From Planomonospora sp. ID67723 (lineage in GTDB: Bacteria; Actinomycetota; Actinomycetes; Streptosporangiales; Streptosporangiaceae): DNA of 64,000 nucleotides. The notes under the pieces were generated by a model. It was not told the DNA's origin, ran no database searches, and saw only the letters and a list, made by a program, of their open reading frames with translations. This document shows positions 32,056-41,546 of the stretch, piece by piece. Position 1 is the first letter of the stretch; every line of letters starts with the position of its first letter. Location of the stretch: NCBI RefSeq assembly GCF_015711605.1, contig NZ_JABTEZ010000001.1, forward strand, positions 2,570,001 through 2,634,000, read 5' to 3'. The position numbers were made by a program, and so were the translations under genes.

Positions 32056-33245
32056 TGGCTGCCTCCGTCCGGTCCGTATCGACGGCGACGGGCACGTCCA
32101 CGACGATCACCGTAACCAAACCGACCGGAACCGCGTCCGGCGACCTCCTGGTCGCGTCGTTCACGAACGACTTCGGCGCGTTCTCCTCAATCGTCGCTCC
32201 CTCCGGGTGGACGGTCCTGGACAGCCTGGACCACGGCAACAACTCGTTGCACACGGTCCTCGCCTACAAAGTCGCCGGTGGCAGTGAGCCCGCCTCCTAT
32301 GACTGGACGCAGGCTGTAGCGGACGCCGTTGTCATCGTCGTCGCCGTCCAGGGCGCCGACACCACACCCGTCCTCGTTGAGGCGCGTTCCGACAACGCGC
32401 CCGGCAGCAGCCACCTGTCCGCGTCGGTCACCCCCACAGGATCCGATGACCTGGAGCTGCGTTTTTGGGGCGGCAACCCGTCCAATGTCTCCGGCGTCAC
32501 CTGGACACCGCCCGCGGGCTATACGGAGATCGCGGACACTCAGGCGACCACATGGACCTCGGCGTGCGCCGTCTCCAAGCAGTTGTCCTCATCTGCGGCG
32601 ACGGGCTCCCAGACCGCAACCACGGTCGCGTCGTTCGACTCCGACGCATACACGGTTGCGATCAAGAGTGCTGCGGGTGGCGGAGGAACGGTCACTCTCG
32701 GCCGCGCCACCGAGACCGACACCGGCAGGGCGGTCACCCTCTCCAAGACGCTCGCCCTCGGGCGGTCCACGGAGACCGATACCGCCAACCCGGTGACCGT
32801 CTCCAAGACGATCACGCTCGGCCAGGCGGTCGACGCGACTACCGCTCGGCCGCTCACGGTCTCCAAGAGCCTGGCGATCGGCAGGGCGTCAGAGACCACC
32901 ACAGCACAGCCGGTCATCGCCGCCCGTCTCATCGCTCTCGGCCGCGCGACAGAGACGACCACGGCCGGCGCTGTGACCGTCTCCAAGGCCGTGGCGCTCG
33001 GTAGGGCTGTCGAGACCTCCACCGCGCAAGCTGTGATCGTCACGAAGGCGCTCAGTGTCGGGCAGGCGTTCACAACGGACACCGCCCGCCCCCTCACCGT
33101 CTCGAAGACGGCGCTCCTCGGTAGAGCCACAGAGCAGACCACCGCAATGGCGCTCACCGTCACCGGAGGCGCCCAGCCGGCCGAACTCCCACTCCACCTC
33201 GGCGGCTCCGTCATCTACAACGGCTACGGCGGATCACTCGTATAG
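32055..33245 (+). CDS. Structural protein with eight tandem 20-residue repeats
   Basis: 396 residues. Residues 1-210 form a beta-rich domain (SVRSVSTATGTSTTITVTKP ... WTPPAGYTEIADTQATTWTS) homologous to the first ~200 residues of the tail protein at 52381. After a GGGG linker come eight repeats of 20 residues (consensus LGRATETTTAxPVTVSK; residues ~212-371), then a short end domain. It is probably a virion surface or fibre-like protein. A position before the terminase genes is unusual. Confidence 0.65.
   Translation: MAASVRSVSTATGTSTTITVTKPTGTASGDLLVASFTNDFGAFSSIVAPSGWTVLDSLDHGNNSLHTVLAYKVAGGSEPASYDWTQAVADAVVIVVAVQGADTTPVLVEARSDNAPGSSHLSASVTPTGSDDLELRFWGGNPSNVSGVTWTPPAGYTEIADTQATTWTSACAVSKQLSSSAATGSQTATTVASFDSDAYTVAIKSAAGGGGTVTLGRATETDTGRAVTLSKTLALGRSTETDTANPVTVSKTITLGQAVDATTARPLTVSKSLAIGRASETTTAQPVIAARLIALGRATETTTAGAVTVSKAVALGRAVETSTAQAVIVTKALSVGQAFTTDTARPLTVSKTALLGRATEQTTAMALTVTGGAQPAELPLHLGGSVIYNGYGGSLV
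32688..33167 (+). repeat. Eight tandem 60-base coding repeats
   Basis: Units begin at 32688 and every 60 bases after that. Each encodes a 20-residue unit such as TLALGRSTETDTANPVTVSK. Units differ at DNA level (GGC/GGG/GGT glycine codons), so they are not very recent copies, but register is perfect. Confidence 0.9.
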
Positions 33246-33257
33246 GAGGGGGCGAGC

Positions 33258-33593
33258 ATGGCGGCCATCGTGAACGTCGACGTCCCCCAGGGCGCCGACA
33301 CCTACCGGATCTGGCAGATCACCGCCAGCGATACAGCCGTCAACCTCACAACCGCAGACGTCACCGCTGTGATCAAGCCGTCTCCCCACGTGGCAGACAA
33401 CGCCGCCTCGGCTGTTGCCCTGTCCGAGGGAGACGGCATCACCATCACGTCCGCATCCGAGGGCAAGGTGAGGATCGACATCCCCACCACGATCACCGAG
33501 TCTCCCGGAGCCTGGTACTACAAGATCATCCTTGAGATGAGTGGAGACACCGAACCCGCCATCCACGGATGGATCACCATCACGGACACCTGA
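33258..33593 (+). CDS. Putative phage structural protein
   Basis: 111 residues, all beta in appearance (NVDVPQGADTYRIWQITASD, GDGITITSASEGKVRIDIPT). The layout resembles the N-terminal part of baseplate or head-fibre proteins such as BppU, which attach receptor-binding modules. AGGAGGGGG lies upstream of the ATG. Exact location in the virion is unknown. Confidence 0.6.
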   Translation: MAAIVNVDVPQGADTYRIWQITASDTAVNLTTADVTAVIKPSPHVADNAASAVALSEGDGITITSASEGKVRIDIPTTITESPGAWYYKIILEMSGDTEPAIHGWITITDT

Positions 33594-33955
33594 TGGCCAG
33601 AGCACTCAAGGTCTGCTCCACACCAGGCTGCCCCACCCTCACAGCAGAGGGCAGATGCGATGAGCACAGGCGAGCAGCAGACAGAGCACGGGGCACAGCC
33701 TCACAGCGTGGATACGACAGGGCATGGGAGCGCACACGCAAGGCATACCTCCGCACCCACCCCACATGTGAGTGCGAGGACTGCCTGCCCCTACCGATAC
33801 ACGCCAGGCCCACAGCTACAGACGTAGACCACATCGACGGGCTAGGACCCAAGGGCCCACGAGGTCACGACCCCACCAACCTCAGAGCCATGGCCCACGC
33901 CCACCACTCACGCCGTACCGCACGAGACCAACCAGGCGGGTGGGCAGCACAGTGA
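33593..33955 (+). CDS. HNH endonuclease next to the terminase genes
   Basis: 120 residues. CSTPGCPTL and CDEHRR give a first metal site; CECEDC, ATDVDHIDGLGPKGPRGHDP and NLRAMAHAHHSRRTA give the HNH core with DVDHI. HNH proteins adjacent to TerS/TerL assist cos cleavage in HK97-type phages, so packaging via a cohesive end is likely. Confidence 0.88.
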   Translation: MARALKVCSTPGCPTLTAEGRCDEHRRAADRARGTASQRGYDRAWERTRKAYLRTHPTCECEDCLPLPIHARPTATDVDHIDGLGPKGPRGHDPTNLRAMAHAHHSRRTARDQPGGWAAQ

Positions 33956-34122
33956 GCAACACCATCCACCTCACCCCCATCGATGACCTCATAGAGCACG
34001 ACCTCAACAAGGACTGCATATGCGGCACCGAAGAGCAGCCCGTGCCCCGCAGTGACGGATCCATCGCATGGGTGGTCGTACACCACAGCCTCGATGGACG
34101 AGAGCAACACGAGACCACGTGA
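33952..34122 (+). CDS. Hypothetical small protein (56 residues)
   Basis: GTG 33952 overlaps the HNH stop. VSNTIHLTPIDDLIEHDLNK with CICGTEE and WVVVHHSLDGREQHE is a short protein widely found beside actinophage HNH or tail genes. Function unknown. Confidence 0.65.
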   Translation: MSNTIHLTPIDDLIEHDLNKDCICGTEEQPVPRSDGSIAWVVVHHSLDGREQHETT

Positions 34123-34282
34123 CGCAACGTCACCACACCCCGGGGGATGACCCCCTCCCCGATCTTCACAGCGGACCGCGGGGGAGGTCGCTCGAAGGTG
34201 TGAAGGGTTCAGACGTTCTGTCCGGTTACGCAAGGTGACCGGATGCCTGATGCCGCGCAAGGCGGCTGAGGAGTGATCGAAT
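34123..34282. other. Non-coding region between HNH and TerS, candidate cos
   Basis: 160 bases, GC-rich, with inverted elements CCTCCCCG (near 34155) and CGGGGGAGG (near 34179) and repeats of GGTGTGAAGGGTT type. In HNH-containing cos phages the cohesive end usually lies in this interval. The nick positions cannot be told from sequence alone. Confidence 0.4.
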
Positions 34283-34759
34283 ATGGCCCGTGGAGGCGCC
34301 CGGAATCGTTCAGGCCCGCAGCCTGACGAGCAGTCCGGCCGGTCGGAACAGCGGGGCGTGGTGTTCACCGCGCTGCCCGCTGAGGGATACCGCGGCGGGG
34401 TCCCAGAGTTTCCACTGCCAGACCCGCTCGACCGTGAGATTGAGGTGTGGGAAGAGGCGTGGGCGACGCCTCAGGCCGCGGCGTGGTCGGTGCAGCCGTG
34501 GCGGTGGCGCACGGTCGCGATGTGGGTGCGCTGGTCGGTGCGGATGGAAGCTGAGGACGCCTCGGCGGCGCTCGGCAACGTCGTCGTGAGGTTCGCCGAC
34601 CAGATCGGGCTGACGCCGGCAGGGTTGAAGGAGAACGGCTGGAAGATCGCCGAAGATGACCTTGCCGCCAAACGGCAGGACAAGGACGACGAGCCTGCCG
34701 AAGACGCTGAGGATGTGCGGTCGCGGTTCAAGGTCGTGACCAATGGCGCAGGCGGCTGA
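34283..34759 (+). CDS. Terminase small subunit (predicted)
   Basis: 158 residues. A basic, Gly-rich N-terminus precedes ALPAEGYRGGVPEFPLPDPL and a helical core WEEAWATPQAAAWSVQPWRW, as in P27-like small terminases of actinophages. It would recognise the packaging site and stimulate TerL. The end overlaps TerL by 17 bases. Confidence 0.78.
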   Translation: MARGGARNRSGPQPDEQSGRSEQRGVVFTALPAEGYRGGVPEFPLPDPLDREIEVWEEAWATPQAAAWSVQPWRWRTVAMWVRWSVRMEAEDASAALGNVVVRFADQIGLTPAGLKENGWKIAEDDLAAKRQDKDDEPAEDAEDVRSRFKVVTNGAGG

Positions 34760-36401
34760 GAAGTACGTCGTCGACTTCCCGACGCTGTTCATCGTTCCGG
34801 CGTGGATCCAGCGCCATTGCATCGTCCCGGACGGATTCAGCAAGGGCCGCCAGTTCCGGATGTACGACTGGCAGCTCTGGTGCACGCTCAACCACTACCG
34901 GGTCAAGCCGGGCGCCAAAGCGGTGGACAGGAACGGTGTTCCGACCCGAGGTGCGGCGTTCTTCTACCGGCGATCGCAGATCATCGCCCCTCAGAAGACC
35001 GGCAAAGGCCCGTGGTCGGCTTCGATCGTCTGTGCCGAGGCCGTCGGGCCGGTCGTGTTCGCCGGCTGGGCGCAGGGCGGGGAGACATACTCCTGCGCCG
35101 ATCACGGGTGCGGGTGTGGGTGGGCGTACTCGTATGAGCCTGGCGAGCCGATGGGCACGCCATGGCCGACGCCGCTGATTCAGCTTCTGGCGACGTCTGA
35201 GGACCAGGTCGACAACGTCTACCGGCCCTTGCAGTCGATGGCGAAGGGTCCACGGCTGGCGGAGCAGATGAAAGTCCGCGAGGGCTTCATCCGACTGCCG
35301 AACGACGGCATCATCGAGGTCGTCACCTCCAGCGCGATGTCCCGCCTCGGCAACCCGCTGATCTTCTGCCTGCAAGACGAGTCGCAGTTGTACAACGCGA
35401 CGAACAAGCTGGTGAAGGTCGCCGAAACGATGCGGCGCGGCGCGGCCGGCATGGGTGGCCGGTCGATGGAGACGACGAACTGCTTCGACCCGTCTGAGCA
35501 GTCGACGGCGCAGCGCACGTTCGAGGGAAAAGCCAAGGACGTTTTCCGGTTCTATGAGCCGCCGCCGGCGAACTGGTCGTTCAAGAACAAGGCCGAGCGG
35601 CGGAAGATCCTCCGCTACAACTACGCCGGTTCTCCGCACGCGAGCGTCGACATGATCGAGGCCGAATGTGGCGAGTTGATGGAACTCGACCCGGCGCAGG
35701 CGGAGCGCTTCTTCGGCAACAAGATCGTCTACGGTCAGGGTGCATGGTTGGACGGAGACGTCTGGGACGCACGCGCGAGCATCCGGAACGTCCCACCCGG
35801 GACACCGGTTGTCCTCGGCTTCGACGGTTCCGACTCCGACGACTGGACAGGCATCCGCGCTGAGACCGCGGACGGCTACCAGTTCACGCCGGCATTCGGC
35901 CCCGACGACCAGCCGACGTTCTGGAACCCTGCCGAGCACAACGGCCAGGTGCCGCGGCTCGAAGTCGCTGCCGCAGTGGACGAACTGATGGCCCGATACA
36001 AGGTCGTCCGCATGTACTGCGATCCGCCCGACTGGAAGTCCGAGATCGACGGCTGGGTGGAGAAGTACGGAGACAAGGTCGTCGTCCGGTGGGAGACCTA
36101 CCGGCCCACCCAGATGCACGCTGCTACCCAGCGGCTGCACGTGGACGTGACAAAGGCCGACTCGACCTTTTCCCATGACGGCTGTTCGACGACCGCCACG
36201 CACATCAAGAACGCACGGAAAGCACCCCGACCGGGGCAGCGGTACGTGCTGGCCAAACCGTCACAGGGGCAGAAGATCGACCTCGCCGTGTGCTCCGTCC
36301 TCGCACACGAGGCCGCGGGCGACTCTTTGGCCGCCGGCCTGTTCACGATCACCGAGTCGATTCTCTACACGGCGTCCTCGACGCGACTACGCAGGAGGTG
36401 A
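34743..36401 (+). CDS. Terminase large subunit
   Basis: 552 residues. ATPase part: Walker A-like IIAPQKTGKGPWSA (about residues 80-93) and the Walker B region LIFCLQDESQLY. Nuclease part: VVLGFDGSDSDDWTGI with the first acidic cluster, and a later MYCDPPDWKSE. It powers DNA translocation into the prohead and cuts the DNA. It matches HK97-type TerL of actinophages in length and order. Confidence 0.93.
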   Translation: MAQAAEKYVVDFPTLFIVPAWIQRHCIVPDGFSKGRQFRMYDWQLWCTLNHYRVKPGAKAVDRNGVPTRGAAFFYRRSQIIAPQKTGKGPWSASIVCAEAVGPVVFAGWAQGGETYSCADHGCGCGWAYSYEPGEPMGTPWPTPLIQLLATSEDQVDNVYRPLQSMAKGPRLAEQMKVREGFIRLPNDGIIEVVTSSAMSRLGNPLIFCLQDESQLYNATNKLVKVAETMRRGAAGMGGRSMETTNCFDPSEQSTAQRTFEGKAKDVFRFYEPPPANWSFKNKAERRKILRYNYAGSPHASVDMIEAECGELMELDPAQAERFFGNKIVYGQGAWLDGDVWDARASIRNVPPGTPVVLGFDGSDSDDWTGIRAETADGYQFTPAFGPDDQPTFWNPAEHNGQVPRLEVAAAVDELMARYKVVRMYCDPPDWKSEIDGWVEKYGDKVVVRWETYRPTQMHAATQRLHVDVTKADSTFSHDGCSTTATHIKNARKAPRPGQRYVLAKPSQGQKIDLAVCSVLAHEAAGDSLAAGLFTITESILYTASSTRLRRR

Positions 36402-36405
36402 CCGC

Positions 36406-37911
36406 GTGGCCGAGATCCAGATGTCCGAGGACGCGATCAAGGCCACGCAGGTCCTCAACCGGCTCGCCGAGGAACTCCACCGCCGGCGGGAGCCGGTTCA
36501 GCGGCGCCTGGACTACTACCGCGGCAAGCACAAGCTCTGCTACGCCTCACCGGAGTTCCGGGACTACTTCGCCAACCGGTTTGCTGGGTTTGCTGACAAC
36601 TGGTGCGCCCCAGTTGTGGCGGTTCCCGCAGAGCGCATGAACGTCCTCGGGATCCGCCTCAATGAGGGCTCCCGGGCGGCGGACAAGGACCTGACACAGG
36701 CGTGGAAGGCCGCGGACTGCGAACGCGGCTCCTCTGAGGCGTTCGTGACCATGCTGGCATCCTCGCGCGCGTACTGCCTGGTGTGGAGCGACCCGGAAGA
36801 GGACGGCGTCCCTCGGGTGACGTGGGAGCGCCCCGATCAGGCGATCGTCGGCTACGACTCCGACACCGGCCGCCGGTCCGCAGCGTTGAAGCTGTGGGCC
36901 GACGACACCATGGAGTACGCCACCCTCTACCAGCCCAAGACCGTGTGGAAGTTCCAGCGGTCAAAGTCCGCCACGACCGGCCTGACCGTGTCGGGGCTGA
37001 TCGTCCCCTCCGCCGGGCTGGTGAACGCCTCCGCATGGGGCGGCTGGGAACCGCGGCAAGGCAACGACGACGTATGGCCGCTACCGAACCCGCTCGGCCA
37101 GGTGCCGATGGTCGAGTTCCGCAGCCAGACGCTGCTGGATGACGACCCGGTCTCCGACATCGACGGCGTCATCGCCATGCAGGACGCCATCAACCTGACA
37201 TGGGCGTACCTGATGAACGCCCTCGACTACGCGTCACTGCCGCAGCGCATCGTCCTCGGCGCCGACATCCCGAAGGTGCCGGTCCTCAACTCCGATGGGC
37301 GAGTCATCGGACAGCGTCCGGTGGAACTCGACACGCTCAACAGCGAGCGCATCATGTGGGTGCCAGGCGAGCATGCCCGGGTCGCACAGTGGTCGCCAGC
37401 AGACTTGGCTGCGTACTCAAATGTCATCGAACGCGGTGTGGAGCATGTCGCCGCACAGACCCGGACCCCGCCGCATTATCTGATCGGCAAGCTCGCCAAC
37501 CTCAGCGCGGAAGCACTGACCGCGGCTGAGTCCGGACTCGTATCGAAGACGGGCGAGCGGATCGTCTACGTCGACTCCTCCGTCCGCGAGGTCTACGCGC
37601 TGATGGCACTCGTCCAGGACAACGCCGAGAAAGCCAAGGCTTGCCGGTCCGGGACGGTCGTATGGGCCGACATCCAGTTCCGCGCCTTGGCCCAGAAGGT
37701 GGATGCGCTGGTCAAGATGCGGCAGATCGGGTTCCCGCTGGAATGGATCGCTGAACAGTACGGGCTGGAGCCGACCGAGGTCGACCGCGTCATGAAGATG
37801 CGAGAGAAGGAAGCCGAATCCGACCCGATGATGCAGGCGCTCAACCCCAAGCCCACCCCGGGCGAGATGGTCGAGGACGAGGCCGAGGAGCCCGTCCCCG
37901 CTCAGGTGTAG
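36406..37911 (+). CDS. Portal protein
   Basis: 501 residues from GTG 36406 after AGGAGG. YRGKHKLCYASPEFRDYFAN, VPAERMNVLGIRLNEGSRAA and the C-terminal helix ALMALVQDNAEKAKACRSGT fit SPP1 gp6-like portals, which form the dodecameric DNA channel. It is followed by the MuF-type gene as in many siphoviruses. Confidence 0.9.
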   Translation: MAEIQMSEDAIKATQVLNRLAEELHRRREPVQRRLDYYRGKHKLCYASPEFRDYFANRFAGFADNWCAPVVAVPAERMNVLGIRLNEGSRAADKDLTQAWKAADCERGSSEAFVTMLASSRAYCLVWSDPEEDGVPRVTWERPDQAIVGYDSDTGRRSAALKLWADDTMEYATLYQPKTVWKFQRSKSATTGLTVSGLIVPSAGLVNASAWGGWEPRQGNDDVWPLPNPLGQVPMVEFRSQTLLDDDPVSDIDGVIAMQDAINLTWAYLMNALDYASLPQRIVLGADIPKVPVLNSDGRVIGQRPVELDTLNSERIMWVPGEHARVAQWSPADLAAYSNVIERGVEHVAAQTRTPPHYLIGKLANLSAEALTAAESGLVSKTGERIVYVDSSVREVYALMALVQDNAEKAKACRSGTVVWADIQFRALAQKVDALVKMRQIGFPLEWIAEQYGLEPTEVDRVMKMREKEAESDPMMQALNPKPTPGEMVEDEAEEPVPAQV

Positions 37912-37914
37912 GCC

Positions 37915-38880
37915 ATGGCGACCGCCGAGCAGGTGGCGCAGGCCCACTACCGGAGGCAGAAGGCGCTCGCCTCCACTGCAGCCGTCGCCGCGGCGCGGCA
38001 GTGGGACCTCCTCGACCGGGACCGGCTGACTGAGTCCTGGCAGGCTGGCGTTGGGCCCGCGGTGGTGACAGCGACGACGCAAGCACAGCTCGCCGCCGCA
38101 CAGCAGGCTCCGGCCTACTTGGAGGAGCTGGCAGAGGCCCAAGGCGGGTCGATCACGGCGCCGCTGCTGATCGCGTCCACGTTCGCAGGGGTCGCCTCGG
38201 ACGGCCGGCCGCTGGCGTCGCTGCTCTTCCTGCCGGTCCTGCTGGTAAAGAGCCTCCTACGGGATGGGATTAGCCTCCTGGAGGCATTCAGGCGGGGGCG
38301 GTCCATGCTGACCCTGCTGACCTCTACGCAGGTCGCTGACGCGGGTCGAGCCGCTGTGAGTGTTGGCATGACCACTGAACGCCGGTGGGTGACTTACATC
38401 CGGACGGTGACGCTCCCGGCATGCGGGCGGTGCATCATCCTCGCCGGCAAGGAGTACTCATGGTCCACCGGGTTCCTTCGTCACCCGCGGTGTGACTGCG
38501 GCATGACCCCGAGGTTCAACACCGACTCGTCGCCGCTCCCGCCTAACCCTGCCGAGCTGTTTCGCAACATGACTCCGGAACAGCAGAACAAGGCGTTCAC
38601 CAACGCTGGCGCGGCGGCGATCCGGGACGGTGCGGACATCGGCCAGGTCGTCAACGCCCGCCGTGGTATGACGACCGCCGCGGGCCGGTCGATCACCACC
38701 GAAGGCACCACCGTTCGAGGTCTGGCCGGGCGCAGGCTCGGCGAGCTGAAGAAGCAGCGCGGCGAGCGGTACCGACGCAGCCAGATCCCGCGCCCGACTC
38801 CAGAGCAGATCTACAAGGACGCCGCCGGAGACCGGGAGCTGGCTATCCAGCTACTCAAACGCTTCGCGTACATCGTCTGA
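37915..38880 (+). CDS. MuF-type minor head protein
   Basis: 321 residues. The C-terminal half contains TVTLPACGRCIILAGKEYSW and RHPRCDCGMTPRF, the cysteine-bearing MuF signature, after a hydrophobic segment near residue 100 (LLFLPVLLVKSLL). SPP1 gp7-like proteins bind the portal and are packaged inside the head. It starts three bases after the portal stop. Confidence 0.85.
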   Translation: MATAEQVAQAHYRRQKALASTAAVAAARQWDLLDRDRLTESWQAGVGPAVVTATTQAQLAAAQQAPAYLEELAEAQGGSITAPLLIASTFAGVASDGRPLASLLFLPVLLVKSLLRDGISLLEAFRRGRSMLTLLTSTQVADAGRAAVSVGMTTERRWVTYIRTVTLPACGRCIILAGKEYSWSTGFLRHPRCDCGMTPRFNTDSSPLPPNPAELFRNMTPEQQNKAFTNAGAAAIRDGADIGQVVNARRGMTTAAGRSITTEGTTVRGLAGRRLGELKKQRGERYRRSQIPRPTPEQIYKDAAGDRELAIQLLKRFAYIV

Positions 38881-38927
38881 CCTGGCGCAACGCCAGGTTC
38901 TACCCCCACCCGCAACGGGAGATTCGC

Positions 38928-39647
38928 ATGTCCCTGATTGACCTTCCCGTCCACCCGTTCACTGGACTCACGGCTCTCGGGCTGCGCCGCAATGGCGACC
39001 CCATCTGGCCGATCCTGGGCGGCTCCGAAGACGCCGACGATGTCGAGGAGACCGAGGAGACCGAGTCTGAGGACACCGAGACCAGTGAAGAGCCGGACGA
39101 CGAGGACAAGCCCCTCGGTCCCGCCGGCGAGAAGGCGCTGCAGGCGGAGAAGGACAAGCGTAAAGCCGCTGCAGAGAAGGCTCGCGTAGAGAAGGCCCGC
39201 GCTGACGCGGCAGAGGCCGAGTTGGCGAAGCTTCGCCGCGCTGCCGAGCGGGCCAAGCCCAAGGCCGCAGACAAGGACGCCGACGAGGCTCCGGACCCGG
39301 AGGAGATTCGCCGGGAGGCCGAGCAGTCCGCGCTTGCCCGCGCGAACGAGCGGATCATCCGTGCGGAGATCCGTGCCGCCGCGGCCGGCAAGTTGAACGA
39401 CCCCCGTGACGCACTGAGCTTCCTCGACCTGTCCAAGTTCGAGGTGGACGCCGACGGAAACGTCGACGCCGATGAGGTCGCCGACGCGATCGAAGACCTC
39501 CTGAAGAACAAGCCCTACCTGGCTGTGCCCGCGCAAGGCGATGGCAAGCGATTCAAGGGCTCCGGCGACGGCGGCGCAAAGCCATCCAAGCCGACCCGTC
39601 CCAAGAGCCTCTCCGAGGCCGTCACTAAGGCGCTTTCGCCTTCCTAA
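38928..39647 (+). CDS. Capsid scaffolding protein
   Basis: 239 residues. A short N-terminal domain, then an acidic stretch (about residues 35-70, DDVEETEETESEDTETSEEP), a Lys/Ala-rich coiled coil (about 75-135), and a helical C-terminus likely to contact capsid. Position between MuF and capsid and composition are typical of scaffolds removed during maturation. Confidence 0.85.
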   Translation: MSLIDLPVHPFTGLTALGLRRNGDPIWPILGGSEDADDVEETEETESEDTETSEEPDDEDKPLGPAGEKALQAEKDKRKAAAEKARVEKARADAAEAELAKLRRAAERAKPKAADKDADEAPDPEEIRREAEQSALARANERIIRAEIRAAAAGKLNDPRDALSFLDLSKFEVDADGNVDADEVADAIEDLLKNKPYLAVPAQGDGKRFKGSGDGGAKPSKPTRPKSLSEAVTKALSPS

Positions 39648-39660
39648 TTAGGAGAGTTAC

Positions 39661-40722
39661 ATGCCTGTCACTCTTGCGCAGGCGCAGATCAACTCCGCCG
39701 ATGACATCAACTACTCCGTCATCGACAACCTGCGCCGGTACTCGTGGCTGCTCGACCAGATCGTCTTCGATGACACCGTCACCCCCGGTACGGGAGGCGG
39801 GTCCCTGACCTACGGCTACACCCGCCTGACCGCGGCCCGCGATGCCGCGTTCCGTGGCTACAACCAGGAGTACACGGCGTCGGCTGCGACCCGCGCTCGC
39901 TACACCGTCGACCTGAAGCCCCTCGGCGGCGCCTTCAGTATCGACCGGTCGCTGGCGAGGCTCGGCCAGGCCGCGACCAACGAAGTCGCGTTCCAGATGC
40001 AGCAGCTCCTCACCTCGGTGCGGATGAAATTCCAGCACGAGCTGATCAACGGCGACACCGCCGTGGACGACAACGGCTTCGACGGCCTGGACAAGATCCT
40101 CACCGGCACCGCCACCGAGTACGACCCGCTGGACAACGGCGTCACCGCCGGCTACCTCGACTGGTCGATCGCCACGATCAACACCCAGGCCGAGGCCATG
40201 GAGGCGCTCGCCCGCCTGGACGAGTTCCTGTCCGGCATCGTCCCGTCCACCACCGGCGGCGGCGACCTGGGAGCCCCCGGCGCTCTGCCGCCCGGCGTCA
40301 AGGCGCTGCTCGGCAACACGCAGCTCATCTCCCGCATCCGCTCCATCGCCCGGTGGGCCGGCATGTACACCGCCGAGAAGGACGACCTCGGCCGCCAGGT
40401 CGAGTCCTACGGCCCGTGGCGGCTGGTGGACATCGGCGACAACGCCACCGGCTCCGGCCCGATCATCTCCACCTACTCGGCCGACGCCGACGAGGGCGGC
40501 GGCGGCTCGACCATCACCAACCTCACCGACCTGTACGCCGTCTCGTTCGGCCTGGACAGTTTTCATGGCGCGAGCATGGCCGGCGTGCCGCTCGTCCAGA
40601 CGTGGATGCCGGACTTCAGCACCGCCGGCGCGGTCAAGTCCGGCGAGATCGAGATGGGCCCGGTCGCCTGCGTGCTCCGCAACACCAAGAGCTGCGGCGT
40701 CATCCGAAAGATCAAGGTCTGA
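39661..40722 (+). CDS. Major capsid protein
   Basis: 353 residues, HK97-fold type as judged from order and features: SWLLDQIVFDDTVTPGTGGG near the start, the E-loop-like YTRLTAARDAAFRGYNQEYT, and the P-domain helix TNEVAFQMQQLLTSVRMKFQ. AGGAGA lies 10 bases before the ATG. No protease gene is present nearby. Confidence 0.92.
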   Translation: MPVTLAQAQINSADDINYSVIDNLRRYSWLLDQIVFDDTVTPGTGGGSLTYGYTRLTAARDAAFRGYNQEYTASAATRARYTVDLKPLGGAFSIDRSLARLGQAATNEVAFQMQQLLTSVRMKFQHELINGDTAVDDNGFDGLDKILTGTATEYDPLDNGVTAGYLDWSIATINTQAEAMEALARLDEFLSGIVPSTTGGGDLGAPGALPPGVKALLGNTQLISRIRSIARWAGMYTAEKDDLGRQVESYGPWRLVDIGDNATGSGPIISTYSADADEGGGGSTITNLTDLYAVSFGLDSFHGASMAGVPLVQTWMPDFSTAGAVKSGEIEMGPVACVLRNTKSCGVIRKIKV

Positions 40723-40724
40723 CC

Positions 40725-40952
40725 GTGCGGTACCAGGTCACCGCCCCCGAAGAGGGGTTCAGCGGTGAGATCGGCGGGGTCACGTTCGCCAAGGGCGTGG
40801 CCACCGCCGACAGCACCGCCCACCGGGCCGCGCTGGCGTACTTCCGCCGGCGCGGGTTCCCAGTCACTCCCGTCCAGCCGCCCGCGCCCGCGGTCGAGCC
40901 CGAGAAGAAGCCCAGCCGCCGCGGCGGCGCAAACGCCAAGGAGGACCAGTGA
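40725..40952 (+). CDS. Small head protein (hypothetical)
   Basis: 75 residues. MRYQVTAPEEGFSGEIGGVT with FAKGVATADSTAHRAALAYF is a short family encoded straight after the capsid gene in many actinophages, followed by a basic tail. Possible head-tail or decoration role. Confidence 0.7.
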   Translation: MRYQVTAPEEGFSGEIGGVTFAKGVATADSTAHRAALAYFRRRGFPVTPVQPPAPAVEPEKKPSRRGGANAKEDQ

Positions 40953-41536
40953 CGGTCCACGGACGCTACCCGCGTACCCTCGCCGATTCGCCGGTCTTCG
41001 ACTGGCCGTACAACGCCCTGCCCGGCGTGGACCAGGACACGTTCGTCCGCACCAACATCCCGGTCTACTCCTGCACCAGCGACCTGGCCGCGACCGGCAC
41101 CAGCGTCGCGATCGGCACCCGCGTGTTCCTGCGCAAGGGCGACGTCGTCACCAGCCTGACCTTCGTCAGCGGCAACACCGCGGCGGCGACGCTCACCGCG
41201 TGGGCACACGCCCTCTACGACCCGGACGGCACTCTCCTGTCGCAGACCGCCGACCAGGGCAGCGCGGCATGGGCCGCGAACACCGCCAAGAAGCTGGCCC
41301 TGTCCGAGGCGCAGACCATCGAGGAGGACGGCTGGTACATCGCCGCGACCTCCACCACCGCCACCACCGTGCAGACGCTCATTGGTGCTGCGCCGATCGT
41401 CACCGCCACCGCGGGCGTGCACACCGGCTCGCTCGCGCTCGGGTTCACGTTCGGGTCCTCGCTGGCCGGAACCTTCCCCGCGGCGGCCGGCACGCTGACC
41501 GGCGTGGCCAAGTGCCCGCTGGTCATCGTCTCCTAG
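40949..41536 (+). CDS. Putative head decoration or fibre protein
   Basis: 195 residues. The sequence is rich in Ala, Thr and Gly beta strands (TSVAIGTRVFLRKGDVVTSL ... GFTFGSSLAGTFPAAAGTLT), like jelly-roll virion surface proteins. It overlaps the preceding gene and precedes the connector. Not recognised with certainty. Confidence 0.6.
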   Translation: MTVHGRYPRTLADSPVFDWPYNALPGVDQDTFVRTNIPVYSCTSDLAATGTSVAIGTRVFLRKGDVVTSLTFVSGNTAAATLTAWAHALYDPDGTLLSQTADQGSAAWAANTAKKLALSEAQTIEEDGWYIAATSTTATTVQTLIGAAPIVTATAGVHTGSLALGFTFGSSLAGTFPAAAGTLTGVAKCPLVIVS

Positions 41537-41546
41537 GAGGCACCTG

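Noticed and set aside
31597-33593. Diversity-generating retroelement variable region
   Set aside because: Repeats are modular but no reverse transcriptase or template repeat with adenine-biased differences is present.
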